From contig MVAQ01000044.1 of assembly GCA_014825775.1 (NCBI GenBank), forward strand, positions 1-64,000: a DNA stretch of 64,000 nucleotides, written 5' to 3'. The DNA is from Krasilnikovozyma curviuscula (taxonomy: Eukaryota > Basidiomycota > Tremellomycetes > Cystofilobasidiales > Mrakiaceae). Within the stretch, counting starts at the first letter, position 1; every line of letters begins with the position of its first letter. Both the position numbers and the translations under genes were made by a program. The notes under the pieces were generated by a model that saw only the letters and a list, made by a program, of their open reading frames with translations, searched no databases and was not told the origin of the DNA. Shown piece after piece: positions 52,601 through 64,000 of the stretch.

Positions 52601-53999
52601 CGGAAGGGTATCCGCCTGGAGGACGTCATACCTCAATGCTATGAGCTCTTCATCGAAGATATTTGATGTCGAAAGACCACCATCTCTGGCTCCTTCTACT
52701 GGTTCGACTATTAAAACTTCGTCGCCGGCAACTCTTCCTATATTCATACCTACGGCGGCTGGCGTCATCCAATCGCTTGCAAATGCTTCATTCATTCCCG
52801 TCAATGAATCTCTGTCGAAGTCATCGAAAGGTTCTGGCTTCAAAGTTGAAGCCTCTGCCGACACACGATCTTCAGCATCTGTCTCGCCTTTGACCAACAA
52901 TGTGTCTCCCCTTGTAACAGAGTCTCCTTCCTCAAGTGGACGACCTGATATTTCTACCTCTTCTGAAGAGGCATCTCGAACTTATCTGGACAGAGCTCCT
53001 CCAGTCGCAGCGGCCACAACGGGAACTCCAACTGTCTCGTCCCCAATATTGCGGGTTACCGCCAACCCACACAAATTCCTCAAGTTATCAACAAAAATTC
53101 CAGTCCTGCCTTTGCCTACCTCAGTCTCAAATTCTTCTTCAATTTTCTTACAGCGACGTACCTCTCAAAGGATTTACGAGGAAGATAAGTGCAAAGTCGA
53201 TAGGATTCAAATCGTTGCGAAATCGATTTCTGCCTCACCACTTCCTTCTATCTCGTCACTGGAAAGAAAATCTCCCTCAAGGGTATCAGCAAGTAGATCA
53301 AGAGAGATCGGGAAACTGAAACCCAGTTTTTTTCAAATGGCTGAGGCGCTCGGTGTCAGCGGAGCTGGGGTAGATATTGAGCAGCACTACCAAGCGAAAA
53401 GTGCGAGGGGTGGGAAAGGAGGGAAGGTCGCTGATGTTACGAAGGTGATAATTAATTTCCTCCTCTTGTACCTCTTGATACTAACTCTTTCTACATTTCT
53501 TCAGATCTGGGCAAACGTAATCGAGCAGGAGATCAGCAGCTCTTCTTGCACATCAATACAGAAGCCTTCTCCATCATCTAAATCCATGAAGCCACTCCTC
53601 TCAAAGAGTTCTTCTGCTCAAACTTTCTTGAACACTACGACTCTATCAAAACCGAAGCTTTCCAGCGCCGCGTCGTTGATGGTTCCCCCCACCACAGGAA
53701 CACCATCAAAAGGGGACATTAATGCTGGATGGTCAACTTCCCCACCGTCGATTCCCAGTAAGCCAACTGCTACACCAACACTTGATATGACGAAGCAGTC
53801 AACCGACATTGTGCCTAAGTCCTCCTTACAACCTAAGTACTCAACCAATCGACTACAAGAGCTGTCCAAGAAGTACGATATTCCAGCTGCTGGGGAATCG
53901 TCTTGGAAACTGATTTCAAAGAAGTCTTCATTATCTACCGGTATTGTTGGCTTCTCGCGGGAAAGGTTGAAGGAATTGGTGAAACAATACGGAGGTTAA
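49656..53999 (+). CDS. Arrestin-fold protein with long disordered Ser-rich tail
   Basis: The N-terminal half reads as an arrestin-like beta sandwich: LRLKIILP, VLAGGDVKASLEVEG, LGLGEIKVEILGVEG, SLRNVFMKQQRYFQG, then after introns AIAFTTLASIRYILRASVVAFYKGK (the conserved 'Y.LRA' strand). The second domain continues with GGKVRIELEIQEKVVITGGKLKV, VLNFSSKQ and LSGPTLTIARILVLPPP. Fungal arrestin-related proteins act as adaptors for Rsp5-type ubiquitin ligases in transporter endocytosis. I see no clear PPxY motif in the parts I read, so that role is only inferred. After about residue 450 the chain is Ser/Thr/Pro-rich for some 900 residues, and ends with a repeated motif: STNRLQELSKKYDI and FSRERLKELVKQYGG. 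The ATG at 49656 is the first in the frame. Introns lie near 49871-49979, 50655-50720, 51065-51139, 52047-52151 and 53443-53505. Confidence 0.75.
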
Positions 54000-54657
54000 A
54001 TGTATATCACTCTGAACTGCTCATTTAGATTCTTCGATAATATAACTTGTGCATCTCAAATTGGAAATTTCTTGTTACTTACGTATTGTCTCATGCCCAA
54101 CTCGATGATGCTGAACTTGAATAAATGCGCAAACAGAATGTAAACATATCAGTTGTCGATACATTTGGTAACAAATCTACATCCCTAAACCAAAAAAAGA
54201 TTTCATCGCTAGGGCTAAATCATATGGATTTGGTCCTGGGTTCTGGGAATATTGAAGTTTCACTGGTGGATTCATTCAATCTGAAAGCAAAAGGGCCGAG
54301 AAAACAACAACGCTTTGCACTTACGTCCGCGGCTCTCCCAGCACCGACTACCCCGATACTAACATCAGGGATCAAGAAAGTAATAACGAGATGTTATGTT
54401 TCTCCCAACGCTCACGCCGTTCGAGGATCTGCCTCCCGCCAAATGAGGATTAAAGGTAAACCAAATGTATAGATGTCTAAGGCAAAAATCCAAGAGTCTA
54501 TATTTTAATGGAGAGAAATAGCACCATAGACTTCTCCATCTCTACATCGATGTTTCAATATACATGAAGAAGCTTGGGGGGGGTATAAGAACCTGATACA
54601 AGGCGGCAGAGCATATTCTGTCTTCACTCTTTCTTCACGAGCCCGAGCAACAGGCAT
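54000..54657. other. Convergent intergenic region
   Basis: About 660 nt between the arrestin-like gene and the phosphate carrier. It holds both terminators. A 115-codon plus-strand frame (54125-54472) is open but has no family features and lies in a 3' flank; it is listed with low confidence. Confidence 0.45.
54125..54472 (+). CDS. Possible small orphan ORF
   Basis: An ATG-initiated frame of 115 codons beginning MRKQNVNISVVDTFGN and ending RIKGKPNV. It has moderate complexity and a basic C-terminus, no signal peptide, no membrane segment and no recognised motif. It sits only 125 nt after the previous stop codon and could be a chance frame in 3' UTR. Confidence 0.2.
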   Translation: MRKQNVNISVVDTFGNKSTSLNQKKISSLGLNHMDLVLGSGNIEVSLVDSFNLKAKGPRKQQRFALTSAALPAPTTPILTSGIKKVITRCYVSPNAHAVRGSASRQMRIKGKPNV

Positions 54658-56520
54658 TTACTTTGAGTCTTTATGGATGACGACACCTGCTCCAGCTCCT
54701 AGGGCATCCTTGATATATCCGTAGAGTATAAACTGACCCGAGACGAGACCAGCAGTCATGACCACTATTCAACAAGTGTCAGTCTTCAATACTTCACAGC
54801 AGCGACAAAATGGAGGTAGTTAAAACATACTTCTTGGACCAATACCAGCGAACAAGCCGGAGAAGCCAGCTTCCTTTCCGAGAACCCACAGACGGGAGAC
54901 CATTGATCCCTTTGGACCATGTCCCTTGTTAATTTGTGAGAGGAGGGTATCAGCGGGCTGCGTCACCAACAAAGAACCAAGCAATCGAAATTAGTGTGTT
55001 TGTCAGTAAAAAAGACTATCTTCAAATTGATGGAAAGACTTGTTGAAAAGTGAAGGACGCACGTGAGACAAAATGGCGGCCGCGAAACCAGCAACGACAC
55101 CGTTACCGAGGGTGATTCCGAACTTAGCTGGAGCAGAGAGGTTCTCGTTGGTTTCTTTGGACATCGTCTTGGCAACGGCTTCGTCCATCCATTCTTTGAC
55201 CGTGAACTGCGAGGGAGAATGGAACCGGTGAGGTTACCGAGAATATTGGAATGGAGAGAAAACAAAATTTTATGTTGAAAAGTTGTCAGAGGGACTAAAC
55301 CAGGTGGAGAGAAGGGCAAAGGGGAGGGGGACGCACCTGACCGATAGCGTAAGGAATCTGCTTGCACAGAATTGGAATGAACCCGGCATAGAGGCCCCCT
55401 ATACCTTCTTCAGCTGATAGCTTGGCAAACCCAGAAACGAGACCAGAAGCGTATTTTGGATCGGAGACAAGACGGATTCTGGTGGCTGGAGGGCAATAAG
55501 AGCGGAACAGACGTCAGTCGCGCGCACAATATGGGAGCTCTCGCCCTGACATTTCCTTCACCCCAGCCGAAAACCAATTTTAAGCCAAGTGACATATTGA
55601 AATGAGTGGCTCACCTTCCAGAGGAGTCAGCAAAATATCAGCGAAGAATTCAGCGATTGACGCTCCTCCAAGGTAGATAGCCGTCCTGTTCTTGACCGCG
55701 GCCTCCTGAGAGCCAGACAAATCAACGAGTTTCTTCTTCCAGTACTCGTATCCCGCAAACTTGGCTCCTCCCTGAGCAAGGTATCCGACAGCAGTAGGAC
55801 CGAACCTTTTTTGCGCCCCAATGAGAAGGTGGTGGTTCAGATGCAGCTTCAATGATGAGAAGGAAAGACAAGGGAAGAAGATAAACGTACCCAGTCAACA
55901 GACCGGCTGTACCTTCGGCTGCTACAATTGACCGCGCTGTGGTCATCATTCCTTTACCCTTGAACGCTGGGTCAATCTGGATACGGGTCTTGACGACATC
56001 GATCGCTAGTATAACCACAGGATTACCTCATTTATCAGTTCTGTGTTCTTATTACTACTGCAGGATGCCTACTCACGAGTCATCATTCCATGAGTACTGT
56101 ATATCATCCAACACGAGAGACAGAGCAGACGTCATTCGCATCAGCTCAAGCTCTCTACTGACTACCAAACGACGAGAGATGTCAGACACTCACATGGTAC
56201 AGCATAGTGCTCCTACAAGTTCAGGTCCAGGTTGAACGAAGTGAAAACAGAGAGGAAGGCAGAGTCAGCCCTAAACTGTTCAACGTTAACCCATCTCCCC
56301 TTTCCGCATTCGACTCCGTCGATCCCAACGAGACCCTGTAAATCTTCCACTGACCTGCTGAGAAGAAAGCTGTATAGTCTCTAAAGAAGGCAAGTTGAAA
56401 GGTGGTTAGAGCTGCTGTGAAACTGTAAATCCCCCATTCCAGAGGGAGCAACGCTTACTTTGTCGTGAAGGTTGGTGTGAGAGCCACTGGGGCTACAGCT
56501 GCTTTCGTCGAGGAAGCCAT
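54658..56520 (-). CDS. MIR1: Mitochondrial phosphate carrier (PiC/Mir1-Pic2)
   Basis: Inner-membrane carrier importing phosphate with a proton for ATP synthesis. ATG 56520 ([16 protein letters not shown]) gives a short leader. Splicing through 56380-56355 (26 nt), 56212-56194 (19 nt) and 56096-56077 (20 nt) then yields [19 protein letters not shown] and [16 protein letters not shown], the first carrier signature (P-x-D-x-V-K-x-R) with the Cys and Thr-His-Gly typical of PiC. Repeat 2: [51 protein letters not shown]. Repeat 3: [52 protein letters not shown]. The protein ends VVIHKDSK at 54658. All three carrier signatures are present. Small exons are concentrated in the 5' part. Confidence 0.95.
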
Positions 56521-56882
56521 TAAGTCAGTTGAGTCAAGAAAATCAAGCAAAGGGCTAAGGAGGTTGATGAGTTTGTGATTGAAGGAGGGGAGGGACTTGT
56601 AATTCCTCAGGCGGCGTTTTTTATACAAACCCAAGTCGGTCGAGGCAAAGGCCTGATGACGTTTTCCCTGATTGAGCGCCACCGGATTCTGTTACATCGC
56701 CTTCTCCGGAGTACGTAACGGCGGATTTGACGTGCTCGGTTTTGCAAGGGGATAGAGATCGAAGAAAAGGGCGAGACGGGATGTTACTCCTTCCGCAGTG
56801 CGCAAAACGAACAGGACAAACGTAATACTAATACAACAACGACGATGACATCTGTTTGCGATATTGGATATAGGAATTCACG

Positions 56883-59800
56883 CTACCGCCTCTCATCCTC
56901 TTCCTTGAAACTCATTGCCAGGCTCGTTGTCGTCCTCGTGCCCGCGCTCTTCCCATACGATCCCTCAGCACTACTGGTCGAGGTACTACCTGTCGAGCCC
57001 ACAAAGAATGTCGGTTTGCCGACCCTGCTTGAGATGAAGGCCAAGTCGTCCGGCGTACCTACAGGTGAAGTGTTGAGGGAGTGGCCGATAGACATGTTTT
57101 GTCTCAGAAATGACTTCCCGACAGGTACTTCGTTCCAAGAAGGCGGGTTGTCAAACGACGGCTTCTTGAATCCAATTGGCACCGCAGCGCTGGGCTCGAA
57201 CGTCGTCGTCGGTGACGTGACCTCCACTGGTACACCAAGTTGAAGACCCATCGAGTCAGTGCCGATGGAAAGACCGCCGTATTCACCACGAGGTGATGTT
57301 AGACCTCCAAATCCTCTGGGAGAACTTCCACCTGGTGCATCAGTCCAGGCAACCAATCCACGATTGATCCCTTGACTTCTCAACCTCTCCTTCTTATTCT
57401 CATTCGCCTGTAATTTTGCTCGCACTTCTTCAGCCGCTTTAAGATCCCAGACCTGTCGCTGAAGGTCGTCGCGTTCTTTTCGGAGCTGCTTCCATGCACT
57501 ATCGGGAACGCTCGACGAGGGTTGTCTGGAAAGTGAGGGAAATATGTTAGATGGTGTCGAGTGCAGTCCTTGGGGGGAATTGATTTCAGAGTTAGGGAGT
57601 GATGGCGCCAAGGGCGCTCGAGGGGTTGCTGCTGAGACTGACTGGGAAGAAGCTGATGTCGGAGCTCTGGGAAGGATTACGCTCGTTAGCCTCCAGTGAC
57701 AAAAAGAAAACGGGAATAAGCTGACCCTTCGATTGACGGTAGAGAAGCACCTCTTTGTACAGGCGTTCCCTCGACTGAAACGTCCATTGGGGTTGCCGTT
57801 TGAGGAGCAGACGTAGATACTCGTTTCGCCTTCTCACCATTCTTCTTCAACGAATTGATTTGATATCCTAGACTCTTGATTTCCTCTTCGAATGCACTGT
57901 AGTTGAACAGGAGGATATGTCAACACTTCTTACGGAGAGGTATTCTGAAGAAACGAGCAACTCACGTATTGCTGATCAATAACGCATCTCTCTCCAACTC
58001 AACACTCTTCAGTAGCCTCTTCATCTACATGTAAAATACTTAGTTATTATTCTAATCACTTACAGGGGAATGGTTGGAAATACTCACTTCCTCGAACCTA
58101 GCACACAGAATGTCCATCTGTCTCCTCAACGCAACGTATTTTTGAACGTCGTCGTCCCACATCGCCTGTGTCTTCGTCAGCTGCTCAATTCGTTGTTTGT
58201 AGTTGGCGATATGCTACAAGTAGACATGGGAGACATGGGAGAATGTCAGCGTAGCAATCAATATGATAAGTAAGAATGGAGAGGAGGACAGACATCGACG
58301 TCTTGCTTTGCAGCCAGGAATTCATTCTCGACCTGGAAGAGTTTAGTCTGAGCTGCTTCGGCACGTTCTTTATAATTTTGAACCTCGGCCTAGAATTCAT
58401 ATGGAAGTGTCAGAACTGATTTTCCCACTTCACTAAAGGTCACACGTCACGCTCACTTGTAAATCCGCCCTCTCGCTGCGACTAGTGATGATCTCGTTCT
58501 TTGCCTGGGTATTCTCCTTCTTCAACGTATCAATCCTCAATTGTAGCTTATCAACCCATTTCTTGTGGTTCGTTTCCCGCTGTCGGGCTTCTGTCTTCAA
58601 TGTAGCGATGGCGGCGCCCTGCTTCGACGAGGTGGTCTGGAGGTTTTTGTAGCTCGATTGGAGGGTCGCGATGCCAACTTCAGCGGCAGAGGAAGTGATT
58701 CTTGTGTTATGAAGCCGTGTAATATCTGTTGTCAAGATCGAATACAGGTCAGTCAGGGGATTGAAAGCCCCAATTGAAACTGCGGTACTCACGAGAAGCA
58801 TAAGCGTTCTTAATGTATACCTCAAACATCAACTCATTCCTCAATAACAGCACCTGTCGTCTGAGATACTCCAAGTTATTTCCACCGACCACCACACTAT
58901 CCAAAGTCGCACTGCTCTCGATAACCGTCTTGGCTTCATCACTTGTCGCAGCCCCCATTTCCGTTTCATCGCCCTTGATCCTTAGCTGCGCTCGATCGCG
59001 GAGCATTTCCTCGTAAGACCCAGGCTGTACGCTTCCTACCGCATCCCTTCCTTCAACCTCAGCATGTGCTCCACCCTCGAGCAACTCGTGATTCTCGGAC
59101 AGCCCCCCAGCTTGGTACTTATCCGCATTGGATCCAGCACCAGTCTTGACTCTGTCCTTGAGGGGAACCCTTCGTGCAGGTGTAGGACACCGCAGGAGGT
59201 TCACTTCAGAAACAATCTTATCCCGTTCCCACTTGGACCAGAACGGCGTTTTGGTTGGGTCTGACTCGGTTGCGAGCGTCAGGTTAAGTAGTTCAGGATG
59301 AAGACGAAGTTGACGGAGAAGGGATTGTGACGTCGCAGTTACTTGATTTTTGTTCCATTGCATGATTGCATCAGTTGGTACTGAGGATGTGGAGGGTGTA
59401 GAGGGTGTGGTTGGCGACAGAAGAGCCAAGTCGGTTGGTTCATCGGACATCGCAAGAGGATCGTCAACTCGACCATCACCCACTTCGATTCCCTTTCCCT
59501 GAAGATATGTTTTAGCATCTCTTAGGAAGGCAATGGTGTTGCAGGGCCAGAGGAGGTAGAGGTAAGAGAGGTAAGGGAAAGTGTCCGGTGGAGGAGATTC
59601 AGTTAGATCAAAGTTGGCCTGGAGCGACTGCCAATTATGCTTTATTGTGTCGGAATTTATTGATTCGGATGAAAATGGAATACTAGGAGAGGCAATTTGT
59701 AGTGCTGGTAGCTGTTTGTTGGGCTCACGGCGCTTCCAAGAGAGTGCTTTGAGAAGAATCTTAAAAAGAATTGCAAGACTTGGGGAAGTCAAAGAAATTG

Positions 59801-60534
59801 AAAGATGAATTCATGAAAGTAATAAATAATGTGGGAAAGAATAATTACTCACTGTTCTCCCATTTCCTTTGGACAAGCGCTCAGAATGACCATCAACAGC
59901 GTTAGCTCCACATGAAACAACGAGCTAGATGTATCCCTCTGTAAACTCTCTAGCATTGCCTGAAGTAGCAGGGAAGCTTCAGGTGATAGGAAAAGGGACT
60001 TCGTCTCGTCAGGGTGTGCAATCAAGAATTTCCCCAGAAGCGTCGTCGTTGGAAGCCTCGTTGAGGGAACGACGAAAGGTGGTAACAGGGCAGACAGGAA
60101 TCTCTGAAGTATCAGAAGAATTTGAAGGAAATGCTCTCTTAGTGATTCAAAGCAACATTTTTGCTCTTCCGAGGTGGGAGGAAAACTCACGCTTGGATCC
60201 TTCTCACCAAACTCAACCAAACCGTCCTCAAGCCTACCGACAAACAGCTCCTGCTGCTCGGAAGACGATCCATCAGGAGCATCAATTATATTCTGGTTGA
60301 TTCCTAGGCTCTGAGAGACCAGCACGTACACTGGACGGGACAAAACGCAGTAGGGGGGGTGAGAAATGGGAAGGAAGCGGTGAGAAAACCAGATAGAAAA
60401 CTCACGCTGCTGCTGGTTAGGAGCAGAGGCCATGGTCTCTTCATAAGCTCCAAGGAGAAGCAATCACAGAAAGACGAATGGGTGATGGAGTGGAGCGCTC
60501 GTAACTGCGAGCTCTCTCGCTCAGACTCAGTCAT
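56883..60534 (-). CDS. TSC1: Hamartin/Tsc1 homologue
   Basis: Scaffold subunit of the TSC complex, which with Tsc2 (GAP for Rheb) restrains TORC1. The start exon from ATG 60534 (MTESERESSQLRALHS) joins in phase 0 (LLLTSSS/SLGINQNI) to GSSSEQQELFVGRLEDGLVEFG. The N-terminal helical repeat core includes LFHVELTLLMVILSACPKE, then FPYLSYLYLLWPCNTIAFLRDA (human: FHRLYGMYPCNFVSFLR) and LLRQLRLHPELLNLT...DPTKTPFWSKWERDKIVSEV (human: HVRIHPELVTG...LDPRRWKRLETHDVVIEC). The coiled-coil half has YLRRQVLLLRNELMFEVYIKNA (human: [21 protein letters not shown]) and long heptad stretches to about 57400. The end is a Ser/Gly-rich tail with the stop at 56883. At least eight introns. Tsc1 is conserved in fission yeast and many basidiomycetes. 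The identification rests on these segments and the domain order. Confidence 0.85.
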
Positions 60535-60706
60535 CTTGCAGTGGCGTGCGTATATTTGTGAAGAAAATCAGTTCGGCATAGAAAATAAGCATGCAAGATG
60601 GAAAGTTGATTACAATGGATCTGTGTTATTTACAACGAGAAGTGAGATACAACAGTCTAGAGATATGTGTAAAGCGGCGATAAAGTCCCTTCGTGAGGGA
60701 CGATGC

Positions 60707-62859
60707 CTAAAAGACAACTAATTGGGTGTCAATGTTCCATCCAAGAGTAATCTGAACAAAATGGGATCCGGGATCCTATCATCAGCCAAAGCAGTAATCG
60801 AAGCAAAGATACCCATTAACTCACCATGTGCGGCTTGACAGTGTGTTCAATCATCGCATCTGGTCCGCAGATCAAAATGACAGAGTCTTCTTCAGGAGGA
60901 GGGAGATGATGTTGCATCATATCCAGGGTGATTCTGCCCTTCGAGAACTGCCATCCGTCCGGCGTCTTGCTGAGCGTGTGGTGGAGTCTGTAACGACCGT
61001 TGGCGTGGGCGAGGCTGAGGAGACCGTCCAATTCTTCTCGACATACTGAAAAGCAACGATAGTTAGATTTAAGTGCCAGGAGTAATTCAGCTGAGAGAAA
61101 GGGCGATCTCACAGATGTCTGCCTCAGTCTTGTTACTATTCAATAGCCAAACATTGGTCTCTGTATCGGTCTGATCGAGGAAAATACCTCTGAGTACCTG
61201 GAGAATGGGAGTAACACCTTCAAAGCAACAATTCGTCATTTACAATCACATGATATGACCTCAACTGAGAGAACAACTCACCACTGCCTCCGCAAATCAT
61301 ACCGATGTTTTTGAATTTCTTCTTGATGTGCTTAATTTCTGCTACACCCCCACCACACCAGACAAAATGTCCGATAGGGCCTTTCATTTCGATTGTATCG
61401 CCAATGATAAGCTCATGGAATCCAATTGTCATCTTCCCACCTTCAGGGTAGGCGTCTGTTCGGTGGTAGATCTAGTAGTTAAAACGGAGGATTTTAGCGC
61501 CAACTCAAGGGCAGGACGAAGAGTGAAAAGAAGGCTACCTTGACGAGCATATCGATGAACCCAATCGCACCTGGCATCGACACAGGGGTGTACGCTCGTT
61601 GGACCATCTCACCAGCCATCACGTCATCAGGTCCACTTCCCTTCCTGCGGAGACGGACATAGACATGCTGCCCCACAGGCTACACAAAAAAAGAACACCA
61701 GAAAAGCGCATAAGAGACTCTTCTCGAAAATGCAGAAGGGAAGGGCGTTGACGAACCAATCCAAGAGGTTGGTCCTCCTTCTCAAGCGCGAACCGGTAAA
61801 GCGCCGAGTCGTGGCTGACCTGCTGGATTGTCACCAACTTGACGGGCTTCCACTTTTTCTGGTTCAGGAAGATCGGGTCAATCTCCTTCGGGACGTCAGA
61901 AGAGATCGCGCCTCCCGTTGTCGAGGATGGCCCGTCTGGTTTCAAGAGCGTGCCGATGTGGTATGCTGCCAGCATGTTTTTACCTTGGGGTGAGTGTATA
62001 GCCATGCTTCAGAAGAAAACATTTCAATTGAGTAATACTCAAAGGGAAAATTTGCAGAGAACCCAGAGGCGACTTACAAGTCTTCCGTGGCGTCTTCACC
62101 AGCAACTAATGTGATGCTCTCCGCACCGCCAGGGTGGTCTTTCAAAAAGCCCGTGCCATCATACACCTCTCCTTGTACCACAAACCATGGTTCATGCTCT
62201 TTGTTATGGGCCTGGACCTCCTCCATCGAGATGACCCTCTTGACCTCATCCCTCGTCATCTTAAAGGTCTCCTTCTTCTTTTTCTGCGGTGCTGCTGCCG
62301 CCGTTTCATCTGAGGTGACCTTCTTGGTGAACACTGGCTTTAAGATATCTTGGCCTTCATCTTTAAACCGCTGCATCCATCCACCGGACTCGGTGCCTGG
62401 CATTGTTGGGTGCTCAAATCGGAGGGAGCCATCAGCTTCTTGGTGGATCGCAACACGGAACCACCAGTTACTGGAACAAAAAGTGTCTCCATATTAGTAA
62501 CAGAATAAGGAAAAGTAACTTCGAGAATCTGGTTCTGTGAGGAAGGAAAAGAACTCACTTCATCATGCTCATGGCATTCCAATACATATCCCTCTGCTGG
62601 ACGCTCAACGCTTCGTCCATTGCCCTGACCTGCAGACTCGCCCCACCACCATTCTCTCTCACGTGCTTGCGCATCTCAGATTTGGTAATAGGGAAGCTCC
62701 AGAAGCACCAGCAGAAGTTCTCCTCTCGGTCCGTGAGGTCAATGTTGCCGAAGACAGGGGAGGCGTACGCAAGGGAGCGGTAGAGATCCTCAGGGCTAAA
62801 ACGAGGAGGTAGTTAAATTACAGTACAAGAATAAATGGTTAGAGATATTTGAAAATTGG

Positions 62860-62894
<35 letters not shown>

Positions 62895-64000
62895 GATACG
62901 CACTATGTGATCGTCCCTAGCGTCCAAGTTTCGCCTTCATCCATGCTCGCTTCGATCCTCGTGATCCTCCGCCCACCACCAGCGTACGCATATCCTTTCA
63001 TGAGGTACACCTCATCCTCGTTCTCTGAAAGTGGTGGGAGCGTCTCGTTATGTGCAGGGCGGACGATGGCAGAGTTCACGTTGAGATCGTTGATGAGGTA
63101 CTTGCGGTTGTACCACCAGTGCTTCTCTGCTCGTGCCGCTTCGGGCGTCACTTGTGTTGGAAGCAACTTGTTGTCCCAGAACTGGCATAAAGTAGAAAAT
63201 TCAGTCAAGAAATTCCTCAAGCGTTAAGGAAATCTGGAAAGACTTGACGGAGAACTCACATGTAGCCAGTGTTGACTTTCCTCTTTGCTAACCTCAATTT
63301 TAGTCAACCACTTGACGCTTCGACCACCAATTTGACCAGGCACGACGATTCTCACGGGGAAACCATGGTCGGGTTCAAGAGGGAGGCCGTTCATGAGCCA
63401 ACACACGAGGATGCCCTTCTCCTTCTGGCGGGCGTACGACAGGAGCTGGGACGTGCCGTAGTGACCCTGGGGTAAATTGTCTCCTCCTTCAAAGATGACA
63501 TGCTTCGCCCCTGGGAGGACCTTGGCTGCCTCGAGGATGTCGCAGAGGTACACGCCGGTGAAGAGAGCAGTCGAGAGACCTGCTGCACCCCAGTTGAAGC
63601 CCAGTCCCTTTTTCACGACGTTCTGCTCCTTCCTGCGGTTTCCAGCACAGACCAGAGTGACGGGTAAAGTGACGACTTCGAATTTTGTCTTGAGGTCGTG
63701 CAGGGACAGCGACATTGGGTGCTGCACCAGGCCAGACAGGTCGATCCGCCAGCTGTCCAAGAGGTCTCCGTCGACTTTGGGGACCGCACCATGGTTCCTG
63801 ACGTAGAAGAGCTCTGTCGGGGTGAGGAAACCTGCATCGTACAGTGGAGTGAGTGGCGCTTCGACGTTGAAAGGGTGCTGCAGGCGGAGATTTGGGAAAC
63901 GCTAATTAGTCTTTTTGCAAGATTGGCGAGATAAACATGGAATCCTTCTCCTACTTTTCCGGTCAGCCTGACGAGTCGCTCATCTCTCTTGACCCAGCTG
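60707..64000 (-). CDS. NIA1: Assimilatory nitrate reductase (NAD(P)H), 5' end outside window
   Basis: Reduces nitrate to nitrite with Mo-molybdopterin, haem and FAD domains. The sequence enters at the window edge in the N-terminal part (RDERLVRLTGK, then HPFNVEAPLTPLY). The Mo-MPT domain includes VTLVCAGNRRKEQNVVKK, where the Cys of CAGNRR ligates Mo, WGAAGLSTALFTGVYL, and GFPVRIVVPGQIGGRSVKW. The dimerisation domain has EKHWWYNRKYLINDLNVNSAI and ITRIEASMDEGETW. The cytochrome b5 domain has WFVVQGEVYDGTGFLKDHPGG (haem HPGG) and the second His in AIHSPQGKN. The FAD/NADPH part has QRAYTPVS, GGKMT, GGSGVTPILQVL across an intron and CGPDAMI. The final exon gives ITLGWNIDTQLVVF and stop at 60707, after an intron. 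About eight introns. The stop lies 172 nt from the Tsc1 start. Confidence 0.95.
62861..62891. repeat. GA dinucleotide microsatellite
   Basis: About 14-15 GA units in an intron of the nitrate reductase gene (TC on the coding strand, so it lengthens a pyrimidine tract). Likely length-polymorphic. Confidence 0.9.

Overview
The window is nuclear DNA from a fungus, most likely a basidiomycete. Nearly every gene is split by several short introns (mostly about 50-100 nt, GT...AG), genes are close together on both strands, and the gene set is fungal: LYS9-type saccharopine dehydrogenase, a NADPH-type nitrate reductase, a DUR3 urea transporter, YTM1, a Rng2-like IQGAP and a hamartin/Tsc1 homologue. 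A Tremellomycete-like yeast would fit, but nothing here fixes the lineage. I found no bacterial features, transposon, CRISPR array, tRNA or rRNA.

Layout. About 1.0-7.3 kb holds a DUF7330-like protein (minus), a type-B carboxylesterase (plus) and the ribosome-biogenesis WD40 protein Ytm1 (minus). About 7.5-21.9 kb is a run of minus-strand genes: a full IQGAP scaffold (CH, IQ array, RasGAP, C-terminal domain), glutaminyl-tRNA synthetase, an acidic protein with AT-hooks on serial exons, and saccharopine dehydrogenase. About 23.0-28.9 kb is a full-length ABCC/Yor1-type transporter (plus), divergent from LYS9. About 29.4-40.0 kb holds a disordered acidic protein of unknown function, a putative mitochondrial protein, a class V PLP enzyme and an apyrase of the GDA1/CD39 family. 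About 41.1-48.8 kb holds an unrecognised membrane protein, a possible small Cys-containing spliced ORF, a Ser-rich unknown and Dur3. About 49.7-64 kb holds an arrestin-fold protein with a long disordered tail, the mitochondrial phosphate carrier, Tsc1, and nitrate reductase, whose 5' end is beyond the window.

How they fit together. Most are housekeeping or nutrient genes in no obvious cluster. Two nitrogen genes (Dur3, nitrate reductase) and a TORC1 regulator (Tsc1) occur in the last 20 kb, and nitrate reductase and Tsc1 lie in tandem only about 170 nt apart; this may be chance. Nothing looks like a secondary-metabolite cluster or a defence system. The most distinctive features are structural: exon-by-exon duplication of an AT-hook module, several micro-exons of 13-26 nt that encode conserved motifs, an array of four SPTK CDK-type sites in the IQGAP head, a uORF that ends one base before a start codon, and a 40-nt intron or frameshift in the PLP enzyme.

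Exon boundaries were read by eye from GT/AG signals, reading frame and protein-family conservation. They are reliable where stated and approximate elsewhere. CDS features are given as gene spans from start codon to stop codon with introns included.
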